From positions 1 through 37,447 of the forward strand of contig CAIWCC010000193.1 in assembly GCA_903911085.1 (NCBI GenBank): DNA of 37,447 nucleotides, written 5' to 3'. This DNA comes from an uncultured Bacteroidales bacterium. GTDB taxonomy: Bacteria; Bacteroidota; Bacteroidia; Bacteroidales; Paludibacteraceae. Each line of letters opens with the position of its first letter. Position 1 is the stretch's first letter. The notes beneath the pieces were generated by a model, which saw nothing but the letters and a program-made list of their open reading frames with translations, was not told where the DNA came from and made no database searches. The position numbers and the translations under genes were made by a program. This document shows positions 9,912 to 16,735 of this stretch, one piece after another.

Positions 9912-10439
9912 TTAATAATTATAACGAATATATCTTGATCGTATTGCTACAATTCGCGACAAGCAGGAATCGTCCGGAAATGCATCAATAATTTCTTGGT
10001 AGTTTTTAAGGTATTTATTATAGTTGTGGTCTCCATTTATTTTTTCTATTTCATAATTTAAGTCGGTTGATAATAATCGTTTTAACATCAAATGATCTGA
10101 ATCTGCAATTTTGTTTATATTCAAAATTGCATTAGAATAGTCATTTCTTGAAATTAAAAGGAGAGCTTTAGATAAGTATAAATCAGATGATTGAACTCCA
10201 GACCTTTCCAGTGTATTTATATACTTGTTAAGTTTCGAGTACTTTTTATTTGTTATTAAATAATAGGTCGAATCTAAAATTTTAGAATGAGCTAAATCAT
10301 TGTCGGGTAGGGGTATGTAATTGATTAATGAGTTGCTCAAATCCGATTTTATAATTTCAGATTCCTTTTTTGTGACATATTTTGGTGTAATACAGCAGCA
10401 TAATCCAAATACCACAATTAATAAAATTCCATTTTTCAT
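9912..10439 (-). CDS. Hypothetical small lipoprotein with TPR-like helices, 175 aa
   Basis: Not recognised. I place the start at the ATG at 10439, which opens directly into a signal sequence; a TTG two codons upstream (10445) is less likely. The hydrophobic stretch ends in LCCC, a lipobox-like sequence with the lipidated Cys probably residue 16. The middle is helical with a pattern like tetratricopeptide repeats: a YLSKALLLISRNDYSNAILN segment followed by another helix pair and a YQEIIDAFPDD segment. This suggests a scaffold or binding lipoprotein. It is first in a two-gene unit with the downstream lipoprotein (18-base gap). Its leader of about 140 bases contains the degenerate GTTTAC repeats. 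Confidence 0.72.
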   Translation of the reverse strand: MKNGILLIVVFGLCCCITPKYVTKKESEIIKSDLSNSLINYIPLPDNDLAHSKILDSTYYLITNKKYSKLNKYINTLERSGVQSSDLYLSKALLLISRNDYSNAILNINKIADSDHLMLKRLLSTDLNYEIEKINGDHNYNKYLKNYQEIIDAFPDDSCLSRIVAIRSRYIRYNY

Positions 10440-10451
10440 ACCCAATTCTTT

Positions 10452-10540
10452 TCGTTTACTTGTCTAGTCGTTTACTGTCTACTTGTCTTCTGTTTACTTG
10501 TCTACTGTCAACTCGTTTACATATCTACTGTTTACTTGCT
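10452..10540. repeat. Degenerate short repeat array (five GTTTAC copies)
   Basis: GTTTAC occurs at 10454, 10470, 10492, 10515 and 10530, three times as GTTTACTTG, interspersed with TGTCTA or TCTACTG. Spacing is irregular (16, 22, 23 and 15 bases). It lies immediately upstream of the minus-strand lipoprotein pair, inside its predicted leader. Confidence 0.7.
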
Positions 10541-10588
10541 AAAATTCACCAAAGTATGAATTATTCGTTGTTGATAATTTTTAAAATG

Positions 10589-10596
10589 CAAAGATA
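10589..10596 (-). promoter_or_regulatory. Candidate -7 element for the lipoprotein pair
   Basis: Read on the minus strand this is TATCTTTG, an exact TAnnTTTG. No good TTTG is seen at the expected -33 distance. If used, the transcript has a leader of about 140 bases through the GTTTAC repeats before the ATG at 10439. Confidence 0.45.
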
Positions 10597-10706
10597 TTAT
10601 AATTATTCTGAAAACGGTTGGTTTTTATTAAAGAATTCAATCTACTGAATCAGATTTTTATTTGGTCAAGATTTTTGTTTTGTTATTTTATTAATTCTCA
10701 TTTGTT

Positions 10707-10730
10707 GTGATATTATCAATTTAATATCAC
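10707..10730. promoter_or_regulatory. Perfect dyad, candidate operator
   Basis: GTGATATTA (10707-10715) and TAATATCAC (10722-10730) form a perfect inverted repeat around a 6-base spacer. There is no T run, so a terminator is unlikely. It lies about 90 bases upstream of the CDF promoter, so a regulator-binding site is possible. Confidence 0.4.
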
Positions 10731-10821
10731 GATTATTAGACGCGAATTGTCAACAAGACTTATCCTTTCCTCAAATAGTATCATTCTAAATAGAGCCTTT
10801 GAACTAATATTTACGGTTATA

Positions 10822-10855
10822 TTTGATGCCAATAAAAATACTTTATGTACTTTTG
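10822..10855 (+). promoter_or_regulatory. Promoter of CDF transporter gene
   Basis: TTTG at 10822-10825 and TACTTTTG at 10848-10855, with a 22-base spacer, fit the Bacteroidota -33/-7 pattern at a slightly long spacing. The start codon is 33 bases downstream. Confidence 0.6.
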
Positions 10856-10888
10856 ATAAAAAATTATTGAATTTCAATTAAAATTAAA

Positions 10889-11812
10889 ATGATACAAGAA
10901 AAAAAGAGTGTTGCATTGATTTCAGTTTTTGCTGCCATTTTCCTAACTGGTTCTAAGTTGGTTATTGGTTTAGTTACCAATAGTTTGGGTATTCTTTCGG
11001 AAGCATTACATTCAGGCTTAGATTTAGTAGCAGCCATCATAACTTATTTTTCGGTAAGAGTTTCGGATAAACCCGCCGATAGAGAACATAATTATGGACA
11101 TGGAAAAGTGGAAAATCTTTCAGCATTGATGGAAACCATTCTTTTATTAGTAACCTGTGTCTGGATTATTTATGAAGCTACACACCGTATCATCTCAGGA
11201 AAAGGGTTGGAATTAAATACTACGCAAACCATCTTTAGTTTTATTGTGGTTATAACGTCAATATTGATAGATGTTTGGCGGTCGAGAAAACTTTATGCTG
11301 TGGCAAAAAAACACAATAGTCAAGCATTGGAAGCCGATGCATTGCATTTCTCAACAGATATTTGGAGTTCGGCTGTGGTTTTGTTAGGATTGGTTTGTGT
11401 TAAGATTTATGAATGGACTCATATACCAATTTTCTTCTATGCCGACTCTGTTGCAGCGTTAATTGTAGCAGTTATTGTTCTATTTGTTTCTTATCAACTG
11501 GGCAAAAAAGCAATTGATGTTTTGTTGGATAAATCGCCTCACAACACCACTCAAACTGTGCGAGATGTTCTGAAATCTTACCCGGAAGTGCTTAAGTATC
11601 ACAGCTTAAAAGCACGTACTGCAGGCGCCGATACTTTTATTAAATTTAATGTCCATTTTGATCCTGAATTAAGTTTAAGGGAAGTTCATGGTGTATGTGA
11701 TAAAATTGAAACAGAGCTACAATCTAAAATTGCAAGAAGTGAAATTTATATACATGCCGAGCCCGAAGACGCATCACATCTTGATTTAGAAACCGATGAT
11801 TTCACAATGTGA
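10889..11812 (+). CDS. Cation diffusion facilitator (CDF) family zinc-type exporter
   Basis: A 307-residue inner-membrane metal/proton antiporter with the usual six transmembrane helices followed by a cytoplasmic domain of about 90 residues. The transport site reads H41-x3-D45 in helix 2 and H153-x3-D157 in helix 5, the 2His/2Asp set typical of zinc/cadmium CDF proteins, where YiiP/FieF has Asp at the first position. D64, H67 and H71 in the loop before YGHGKVENL match the second metal site of YiiP. The C-terminal domain (about 215-300) has the dimer fold and several His/Asp. It is a single gene with its own promoter. Export of Zn2+ and possibly other divalent cations is the family role; exact metal preference is inferred. 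Confidence 0.93.
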   Translation: MIQEKKSVALISVFAAIFLTGSKLVIGLVTNSLGILSEALHSGLDLVAAIITYFSVRVSDKPADREHNYGHGKVENLSALMETILLLVTCVWIIYEATHRIISGKGLELNTTQTIFSFIVVITSILIDVWRSRKLYAVAKKHNSQALEADALHFSTDIWSSAVVLLGLVCVKIYEWTHIPIFFYADSVAALIVAVIVLFVSYQLGKKAIDVLLDKSPHNTTQTVRDVLKSYPEVLKYHSLKARTAGADTFIKFNVHFDPELSLREVHGVCDKIETELQSKIARSEIYIHAEPEDASHLDLETDDFTM

Positions 11813-11917
11813 TTATTGCCAAAAGCACTAGAAAAAGTTAAAATAACACTTCCACAGCATTTGATTTTTCAAAAAAAAACCTTTCCACTTATAGAAATGG
11901 GGTATTCACCGATATTG

Positions 11918-11949
11918 TTTGATTGGAATGAAAATACTTGCTAAATTTG
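11918..11949 (+). promoter_or_regulatory. Near-consensus promoter of lipoprotein gene
   Basis: TTTG at 11918-11921 and TAAATTTG at 11942-11949, with a 20-base spacer, match both Bacteroidota elements exactly. Transcription should start near 11956, leaving a leader of about 70 bases before the ATG at 12027. Confidence 0.8.
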
Positions 11950-12026
11950 CGTTACAATAAAAATCGAAAAAGTCGGTTTTATTTACAATCAACTAGTTTT
12001 ATAAATTTCAAAAAAAAATTAAGTGT

Positions 12027-13121
12027 ATGAAAACAAAAAGTTTTTATTTAGCGCTCATTTTGCTAAGTTTCATTTCGTGGAGCTGTACCAACAAAGATGA
12101 TGTAAGTCAAGCATCATTGAAAACGTCAATTAGCAAAAATGTTCAAGAACTGACTAGCACTTTAGATGGAATTAAAGCATCTGCTGGTTATCAGGTATTG
12201 GCAACTCCAGGATCACCAAGTGGAGTTAGCATGTCAAAAGTTTATTCACCTGTTATCGACTCTACTTTCAATAGTATCGTGTTGGCTGATATTATGGGCG
12301 AGTATGATTACAACAAGTCAAGCAATTACAAGAAATGGAAATTTTCGCTTCTTAATTTCTTTAGCAAAACTGCCGACAATGCCACTCAAATGATTGTGCG
12401 CTTGCCAGAAGAAAAAGTGAAAAAACCTTGGACTTTAACACGTTATGTGGCGGCTGACACTTTGTTGACTAACAATTATGTACTAGCATTAAACGATTAT
12501 CAATACAGTTTCAATCGTTTTCTAGGATGGGATTACACAATGGCTTCTACTATTAATATCAAAAATGTAGATGCAGGTGCTTTGAAAATTAAATCGTCGA
12601 ACAGCAGAGCAGCTGGTTACAAATTTAATTCTGAATTTGCTTTTGCAAATGGTTCTGTTGCCAAATGTGATTATTCTACTGGCGATACTGCAGTTGCAAC
12701 CTATGCTATTACCAATGGTACAAAAACAGTTTACGAAGAAAAGTATACTGCTATAAAAGCGGCTACTAATAGCAGACACCGCGAAAATTATTATGCTTTA
12801 ACTATTGGTGATGTTCAAATCATAAGAAATTCAGGAATAAATAGCTTGGATAGTGCTAAAGTTTATGTAGCTGGTGTATTGCAACTTAAATCGAAAGTAG
12901 AAATTGTAGATGTTGCTACCGATTCTGTTGAAGTAAGTGTAACCAATCATAAACGTGAATTAAAAATCACCTTTGATGATGGAACTAGCTCAACTATTAG
13001 CAGTTTACTTGGAACATCTGTTACTACTATCCGCGATTTATTTGTAGCTTTGCGCCAAACTTATTTTACTGCAAATGTTGTAGATGTAATTGCTTGGGAT
13101 ATTTACATTAATAAAAAATAG
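12027..13121 (+). CDS. Hypothetical lipoprotein, 364 aa
   Basis: Not recognised. A lipoprotein signal peptide ends in SWSC, with the lipidated Cys at residue 20, followed by TNKDD; acidic residues after the Cys are common in surface-exposed Bacteroidota lipoproteins. The mature protein has many alternating beta-type stretches and no obvious repeats or catalytic motif. The region of about 190-260 is Asn/Ala/Thr-rich. It has a near-consensus promoter and a strong terminator, so it is probably a well-expressed single-gene unit. A LytS/LytTR pair begins just after the terminator, and regulatory or functional linkage is possible but not shown. It could be a surface binding or structural lipoprotein. 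Confidence 0.85.
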   Translation: MKTKSFYLALILLSFISWSCTNKDDVSQASLKTSISKNVQELTSTLDGIKASAGYQVLATPGSPSGVSMSKVYSPVIDSTFNSIVLADIMGEYDYNKSSNYKKWKFSLLNFFSKTADNATQMIVRLPEEKVKKPWTLTRYVAADTLLTNNYVLALNDYQYSFNRFLGWDYTMASTINIKNVDAGALKIKSSNSRAAGYKFNSEFAFANGSVAKCDYSTGDTAVATYAITNGTKTVYEEKYTAIKAATNSRHRENYYALTIGDVQIIRNSGINSLDSAKVYVAGVLQLKSKVEIVDVATDSVEVSVTNHKRELKITFDDGTSSTISSLLGTSVTTIRDLFVALRQTYFTANVVDVIAWDIYINKK

Positions 13122-13225
13122 ATCTACGGTATATAACAGTTTGTAAAGTTCAAAAAGTGCTTTTGTTTTTTTCAATCACCCCTAGAATCATAACTGTTTA
13201 ATACAAAAAAAACGGAATTCATATT

Positions 13226-13265
13226 ACAAAAGGGGAAGCTTAAAACTTCCCCTTTTGTTTTTTTT
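13226..13265 (+). terminator. Strong intrinsic terminator after the 364-aa lipoprotein gene
   Basis: A perfect 13-bp stem (ACAAAAGGGGAAG at 13226-13238 with CTTCCCCTTTTGT at 13246-13258) is followed by a run of T to 13265. It ends only about 12 bases before the start codon of the histidine kinase gene. Confidence 0.92.
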
Positions 13266-13277
13266 AAAGTGTATGAA

Positions 13278-14435
13278 ATGAATTATTCTCAGAAGACACC
13301 AGCTACAACAATTAAAAACATTGAATTCATTGTTTTTACAGTGATTTGGGTAACAATATTCTCGATTCCTTTTTTTCAAAATCGACTAAACAATGTGGTG
13401 GATTGGCAGAAAGTGTCATCGGAGTGGATTAGAATGTCAGCATTTTTGATTGTATTTGCACTAAATGCTTATGTATTGGTGCCAAAGTTATTGTTCCAAA
13501 AAAAATACATTCAATATGTTGTACTCACATTGTTGACAATGATTTTGGTTATTGCAGTTAGCATTTCGGTTAAATATGTTTTACATCCACCCGAACCTAT
13601 AGCAATGCCACCAATGAATTTGGGACCTGGCATGCCACCAATGGAATTAGGGTCTAAAATGCCAGCACCAATGGGTTATAGACCACCGCCTCAGCTCGAA
13701 CAGAAATCATTGTTGATGGTTTTTGTCGACTATTTCATTATTGCAATTCTGGTGGTAGCGGCAGGTACTGCTTTCAAAATGATGTCGCAGTGGTTGAATG
13801 AAGAGGGACGCCGCAAAGATGTGGAAAAAGAGCAATTGAAAACAGAATTGGCTTTACTCAGACATCAAGTAAGCCCACATTTTTTTATGAATACTTTGAA
13901 TAATATCCATGCTTTAGTTGATATAAATACCGATACAGCCAAAGATGCTATCATACGACTATCTACTTTGATGCGTTATCTGCTGTATGATACGGCTCAG
14001 GGACATACGAGTTTAAAAAAAGAAGTTGAATTTATTGAGAGTTATATTTCATTGATGCAACTGCGTTTCTCGAAAAAAGTAACCATATCGGTCGATGTGC
14101 CTAATACAATCCCCGATATTCAAATACCACCAATGTTATTTATATCGTTTCTCGAAAACGCATTTAAACATGGTGTTAGTTATCAAAGCATTTCGTTTGT
14201 TTCTTTTAAAATGACTCTTATAGACAGAAAGTTAGTTTGCATAGTGAGAAACAGCAAACATAAAAGCAAGGAAACCTTTGACAAAAGTTATTCGGGTATT
14301 GGTTTGACTAATATTCAGAAAAGTTTAAAGTTACTTTACGAACAAGATTATACGCTTGATATAATTGAAAATGAACATGAATTTGAAATTAATTTAATAA
14401 TACCTATTTATGAAAATCAAATGCTTAGCCATTGA
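13278..14435 (+). CDS. LytS-type sensor histidine kinase
   Basis: A membrane histidine kinase of the LytS/YehU (His_kinase, PF06580) type, 385 residues from the ATG at 13278. A GTG at 13269 is in frame and would add three residues, but it lies closer to the terminator. Four transmembrane segments lie at about 15-33, 51-70, 79-99 and 145-165. Between segments 3 and 4 is a Met/Pro-rich loop (about 103-141, with repeated PPM/MPP). A short coiled linker leads to the phospho-acceptor region SPHFFMNTLN (His201), then an HATPase domain with the N box PPMLFISFLENAFKHG and a GIGLTN G box. Its last 26 bases overlap the response regulator gene, so the two are translationally coupled. The signal is unknown. 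Confidence 0.92.
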   Translation: MNYSQKTPATTIKNIEFIVFTVIWVTIFSIPFFQNRLNNVVDWQKVSSEWIRMSAFLIVFALNAYVLVPKLLFQKKYIQYVVLTLLTMILVIAVSISVKYVLHPPEPIAMPPMNLGPGMPPMELGSKMPAPMGYRPPPQLEQKSLLMVFVDYFIIAILVVAAGTAFKMMSQWLNEEGRRKDVEKEQLKTELALLRHQVSPHFFMNTLNNIHALVDINTDTAKDAIIRLSTLMRYLLYDTAQGHTSLKKEVEFIESYISLMQLRFSKKVTISVDVPNTIPDIQIPPMLFISFLENAFKHGVSYQSISFVSFKMTLIDRKLVCIVRNSKHKSKETFDKSYSGIGLTNIQKSLKLLYEQDYTLDIIENEHEFEINLIIPIYENQMLSH

Positions 14436-15150
14436 CGACGAGCCACTTGCACTTAAGCAAATAGAATCGTATATTGATAGAACTCCATTTCTGGAAAGTG
14501 TGGCATATTGTCATAGTGCTTTTGAAGCCATGGATATTTTGGCCAATAATGAAATTGATTTAATGTTTGTAGACATTAATATGCCCGACTTAAATGGAAT
14601 GGAATTTGTGAAATCGCTTGCCAGTAAACCACAAGTAATTTTCACAACTGCATATAGCGAATATGCAATGGATGGTTTTCAAGTCGATGCCCTAGATTAT
14701 ATCTTAAAGCCAATTAGTTACGATGTTTTTCTGAAATCGGCAAATAAAGCTAAATCGTGGTTTGAGCTTAATCAAAAACAACCAGAAACTATTCAAACCA
14801 CTCAAGAGTTTTTGTTTGTAAAATCCGAATACAAGCTAATCCGAATACTTCTGGCTGATATTAAATACATTGAAAGCGCCAATGAATATATTCAAATTCA
14901 CTTAACAAATGAGCCACCTGTAACTACTCTTATTCGTTTAAAAGTAATGGAAGAACAATTGCCAAAAAGTAAATTTATGCGGATACATCGTTCTTTTATT
15001 GTTAATTTAGACCAAGTAAAGGTGATAGAGCGAAACCGAATAATTTTTGATCAAAAAACATATATACCTATTGGAGAGCAATATAAAGACGCATTTCAAA
15101 CCTTTATTGATAGCACTTTTTATCCAATGCCACCAAAGGGAGGTTTGTAG
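14410..15150 (+). CDS. LytTR-family response regulator
   Basis: A 246-residue DNA-binding response regulator. The receiver domain (1-120) has D9/D10 (IDDEP), phospho-acceptor D55 in FVDINMPDLNG, T80 and K100 (LKP). The C-terminal half (about 140-240) is a LytTR domain, with the characteristic YIESANEYIQIHL and FMRIHRSFIVNLDQV segments. It is the partner of the overlapping LytS kinase. LytTR regulators bind paired direct repeats upstream of targets; no convincing pair was located here, so targets are unknown. The nearby 364-residue lipoprotein gene is one candidate. Confidence 0.95.
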   Translation: MKIKCLAIDDEPLALKQIESYIDRTPFLESVAYCHSAFEAMDILANNEIDLMFVDINMPDLNGMEFVKSLASKPQVIFTTAYSEYAMDGFQVDALDYILKPISYDVFLKSANKAKSWFELNQKQPETIQTTQEFLFVKSEYKLIRILLADIKYIESANEYIQIHLTNEPPVTTLIRLKVMEEQLPKSKFMRIHRSFIVNLDQVKVIERNRIIFDQKTYIPIGEQYKDAFQTFIDSTFYPMPPKGGL

Positions 15151-15204
15151 GTTGCTGAAAAAGTTTTCCTTAAAATGTTCTTTTGTTTGCTATTTTTTAT
15201 ATGA

Positions 15205-15235
15205 TTTGAAATATAACGTTTTTTTTGTACTTTTG
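15205..15235 (+). promoter_or_regulatory. Consensus promoter of DUF2582 gene
   Basis: TTTG at 15205-15208 and TACTTTTG at 15228-15235, with exactly 19 bases between them, match the Bacteroidota consensus. Predicted transcription start is near 15242. Confidence 0.82.
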
Positions 15236-15253
15236 TGCCGAAAACAAATAAAT

Positions 15254-15286
15254 ATGAAATTTAATCAAAATTACACATTATGTTAA
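15254..15286 (+). CDS. Possible 10-codon leader peptide overlapping the DUF2582 start
   Basis: A short frame MKFNQNYTLC begins about 12 bases after the predicted transcription start. Its stop codon (15284-15286) lies just past the ATG of the downstream gene at 15280, in another frame. Such an overlap could couple translation. There is no conservation evidence, so it may be chance. Confidence 0.25.
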   Translation: MKFNQNYTLC

Positions 15287-15477
15287 TAGAGAAAATTGGT
15301 ATTAGTGCGGGTCTTGTTTGGTCGCAATTGCAAAACGGAGAATTGAACGTGAAAGTAATTAAGAAGTCTACTAAACTTAATGAAAAAGACTTAAACTTAG
15401 CATTAGGTTGGTTGGCACGTGAAGGTAAAATAAGATTTAATGAAATCGAAGGCGAATTGTTTGTCGCTTTGGCATAG
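15280..15477 (+). CDS. DUF2582 winged helix-turn-helix protein
   Basis: A 65-residue protein spanning the whole DUF2582 (PF10771) family, which is common in Bacteroidota. The pattern is typical: MLIEKIGISAGLVWSQL, then a basic helix pair with KKSTKLNEKDLNLALGWL, then a beta wing ending in ELFVAL. The fold is a winged helix-turn-helix and DNA binding is presumed; no targets are known to me. It has its own consensus promoter and is separated from the upstream response regulator by 129 bases, so it is probably a single-gene unit sharing a terminator with korB on the other strand. Confidence 0.9.
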   Translation: MLIEKIGISAGLVWSQLQNGELNVKVIKKSTKLNEKDLNLALGWLAREGKIRFNEIEGELFVALA

Positions 15478-15590
15478 TTAGAATGAGGCTAGCTCCAATA
15501 AAAAACACACATCATGTTACTCGTAACTTGTTTTGCGTTGTCTAGTTCGACGTATGGCTCTTGCCCCGAGCGTAGCATAAAATGTAAAAA

Positions 15591-15628
15591 AAACCGATAT
15601 AGGATTTCTCTTATATCGGTTTCTGATT
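15591..15628. terminator. Bidirectional terminator between DUF2582 gene and korB
   Basis: AAACCGATATA (15591-15601) pairs perfectly with TATATCGGTTT (15612-15622). A runs on the left and T runs on the right give a U tail on either strand. It lies between convergent genes. Confidence 0.82.
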
Positions 15629-15643
15629 TTTTAAGCAATATAT

Positions 15644-16669
15644 TTACATTTCCCACTGTTCACAGCTAGAAATCAAATCATCAAATGAACTTATTTTTGC
15701 TTTAGTTTGTACTTCTGCAATTTGCTTTTCAACTGCTGCGTCATAGGTTTCTTCAACCACATCGCGTATAATTCCCATTGCAATAGGCATATCTGGCCCT
15801 TCCATTAATGCCAATTTCAGTTGAAGAGTTGTATCCTCGCATGTTGCATCATGTAATAAGATATCTGCTTCTGTAATTCCGTTAAAACCAATAGTCACTA
15901 CTTTTAAGTTAAACCCATCAAGCACTAATCCCTTATCACGTTCTTTTCCAAATATCATTGGCTTCCCATGTTCAAGCATTATTAAACGGTCGGCTCGATT
16001 CTCTTTTTCAGCTAAATATCCATGTGCACCATCGTTAAAAATCACACAATTCACTAAACATTCAACTACTGATGTTCCTTTGTGTTTGGCAGCAGCCAAA
16101 ATAGTTGTTTGAGAATTTTTCAAATCGACATCTAATAACCTAGCGAAGAATGTACCACGCGCACCAAATGTCAATTCTGCAGGTCGAAACGGACGTTCAA
16201 CAGTACCAAATGGTGATGATTTGGTAACATAACCTTTTTTTGTTGTAGGTGAATACTGACCTTTTGTTAAACCATATATTTGATTATTGAAAAGTAAAAC
16301 GTTTATATCCACATTGCGTCGAACGCTATGAATAAAATGATTTCCCCCAATTGCCAAACAATCGCCATCTCCTGTAATTTGCCACACAGTAAGCTCTGGA
16401 TTAGCTACTTTAACACCAGTAGCTACAGCTGCTCCTCGTCCGTGAATAGTATGAAAACCATAACTGCTAGTATAATATGGCAAGCGTGACGAACAACCAA
16501 TTCCTGAAATTACAGCTGTATTGTGTGGTGCAACTCCCAAATCGGCCATTACTTTTTGCAACGAATTAAGTACTGCATAATCTCCGCATCCAGGGCACCA
16601 TCTAACGTATTGATCACTTTTAAAATCTTTGGCGGTATATTGTATTGATGTTGTTTCTTTTGATTCCAT
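15644..16669 (-). CDS. korB: 2-oxoglutarate:ferredoxin oxidoreductase subunit beta
   Basis: The thiamine-diphosphate-binding beta subunit, 341 residues. It decarboxylates 2-oxoglutarate to succinyl-CoA with reduction of ferredoxin; the reverse reaction is possible in anaerobes. Visible features are WCPGCGD (Cys25, Cys28) and SGIGC (Cys59) for the 4Fe-4S cluster, HTIHGRG, the ThDP/Mg motif GDGD at 100-103 followed by NNQIYGLTKGQ at 128-138, and a fourth cluster Cys in the VECLVNC region. It lies 66 bases downstream of korA on the same strand and is probably co-transcribed with it. A shared terminator lies just downstream. No separate delta (ferredoxin-like) subunit gene is adjacent. Confidence 0.96.
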   Translation of the reverse strand: MESKETTSIQYTAKDFKSDQYVRWCPGCGDYAVLNSLQKVMADLGVAPHNTAVISGIGCSSRLPYYTSSYGFHTIHGRGAAVATGVKVANPELTVWQITGDGDCLAIGGNHFIHSVRRNVDINVLLFNNQIYGLTKGQYSPTTKKGYVTKSSPFGTVERPFRPAELTFGARGTFFARLLDVDLKNSQTTILAAAKHKGTSVVECLVNCVIFNDGAHGYLAEKENRADRLIMLEHGKPMIFGKERDKGLVLDGFNLKVVTIGFNGITEADILLHDATCEDTTLQLKLALMEGPDMPIAMGIIRDVVEETYDAAVEKQIAEVQTKAKISSFDDLISSCEQWEM

Positions 16670-16735
16670 AAAAAGAATTGAATAAAAAAATTGCTATTAC
16701 TAAAAAATAAAAGTCCCTATAAAAATTGGGGGATG

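Larger units (their letters stand above)
10540..10888. other. Intergenic region between divergent lipoprotein and CDF genes
   Basis: Very AT-rich, with no convincing coding sequence. It holds the minus-strand -7 element near 10590, a perfect 9-bp-arm dyad at 10707-10730 and a plus-strand promoter at 10822-10855. Nothing else is evident. Confidence 0.6.

Noticed and set aside
10452-10540. Possible CRISPR array
   Set aside because: Repeat units are only 6-9 bases and spacing is irregular (15-23 bases); there are no cas genes.
10460-10648. 62-codon plus-strand frame upstream of the CDF gene
   Set aside because: Its first half is simply the translated GTTTAC repeat array (Leu/Ser/Thr/Cys-rich) and it has no family or promoter.
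13122-13225. Possible kinase promoter (TTTG at 13140 and TGCTTTTG at 13158)
   Set aside because: The spacer is only 14 bases and the -7 element lacks the conserved A, so it does not meet the consensus.
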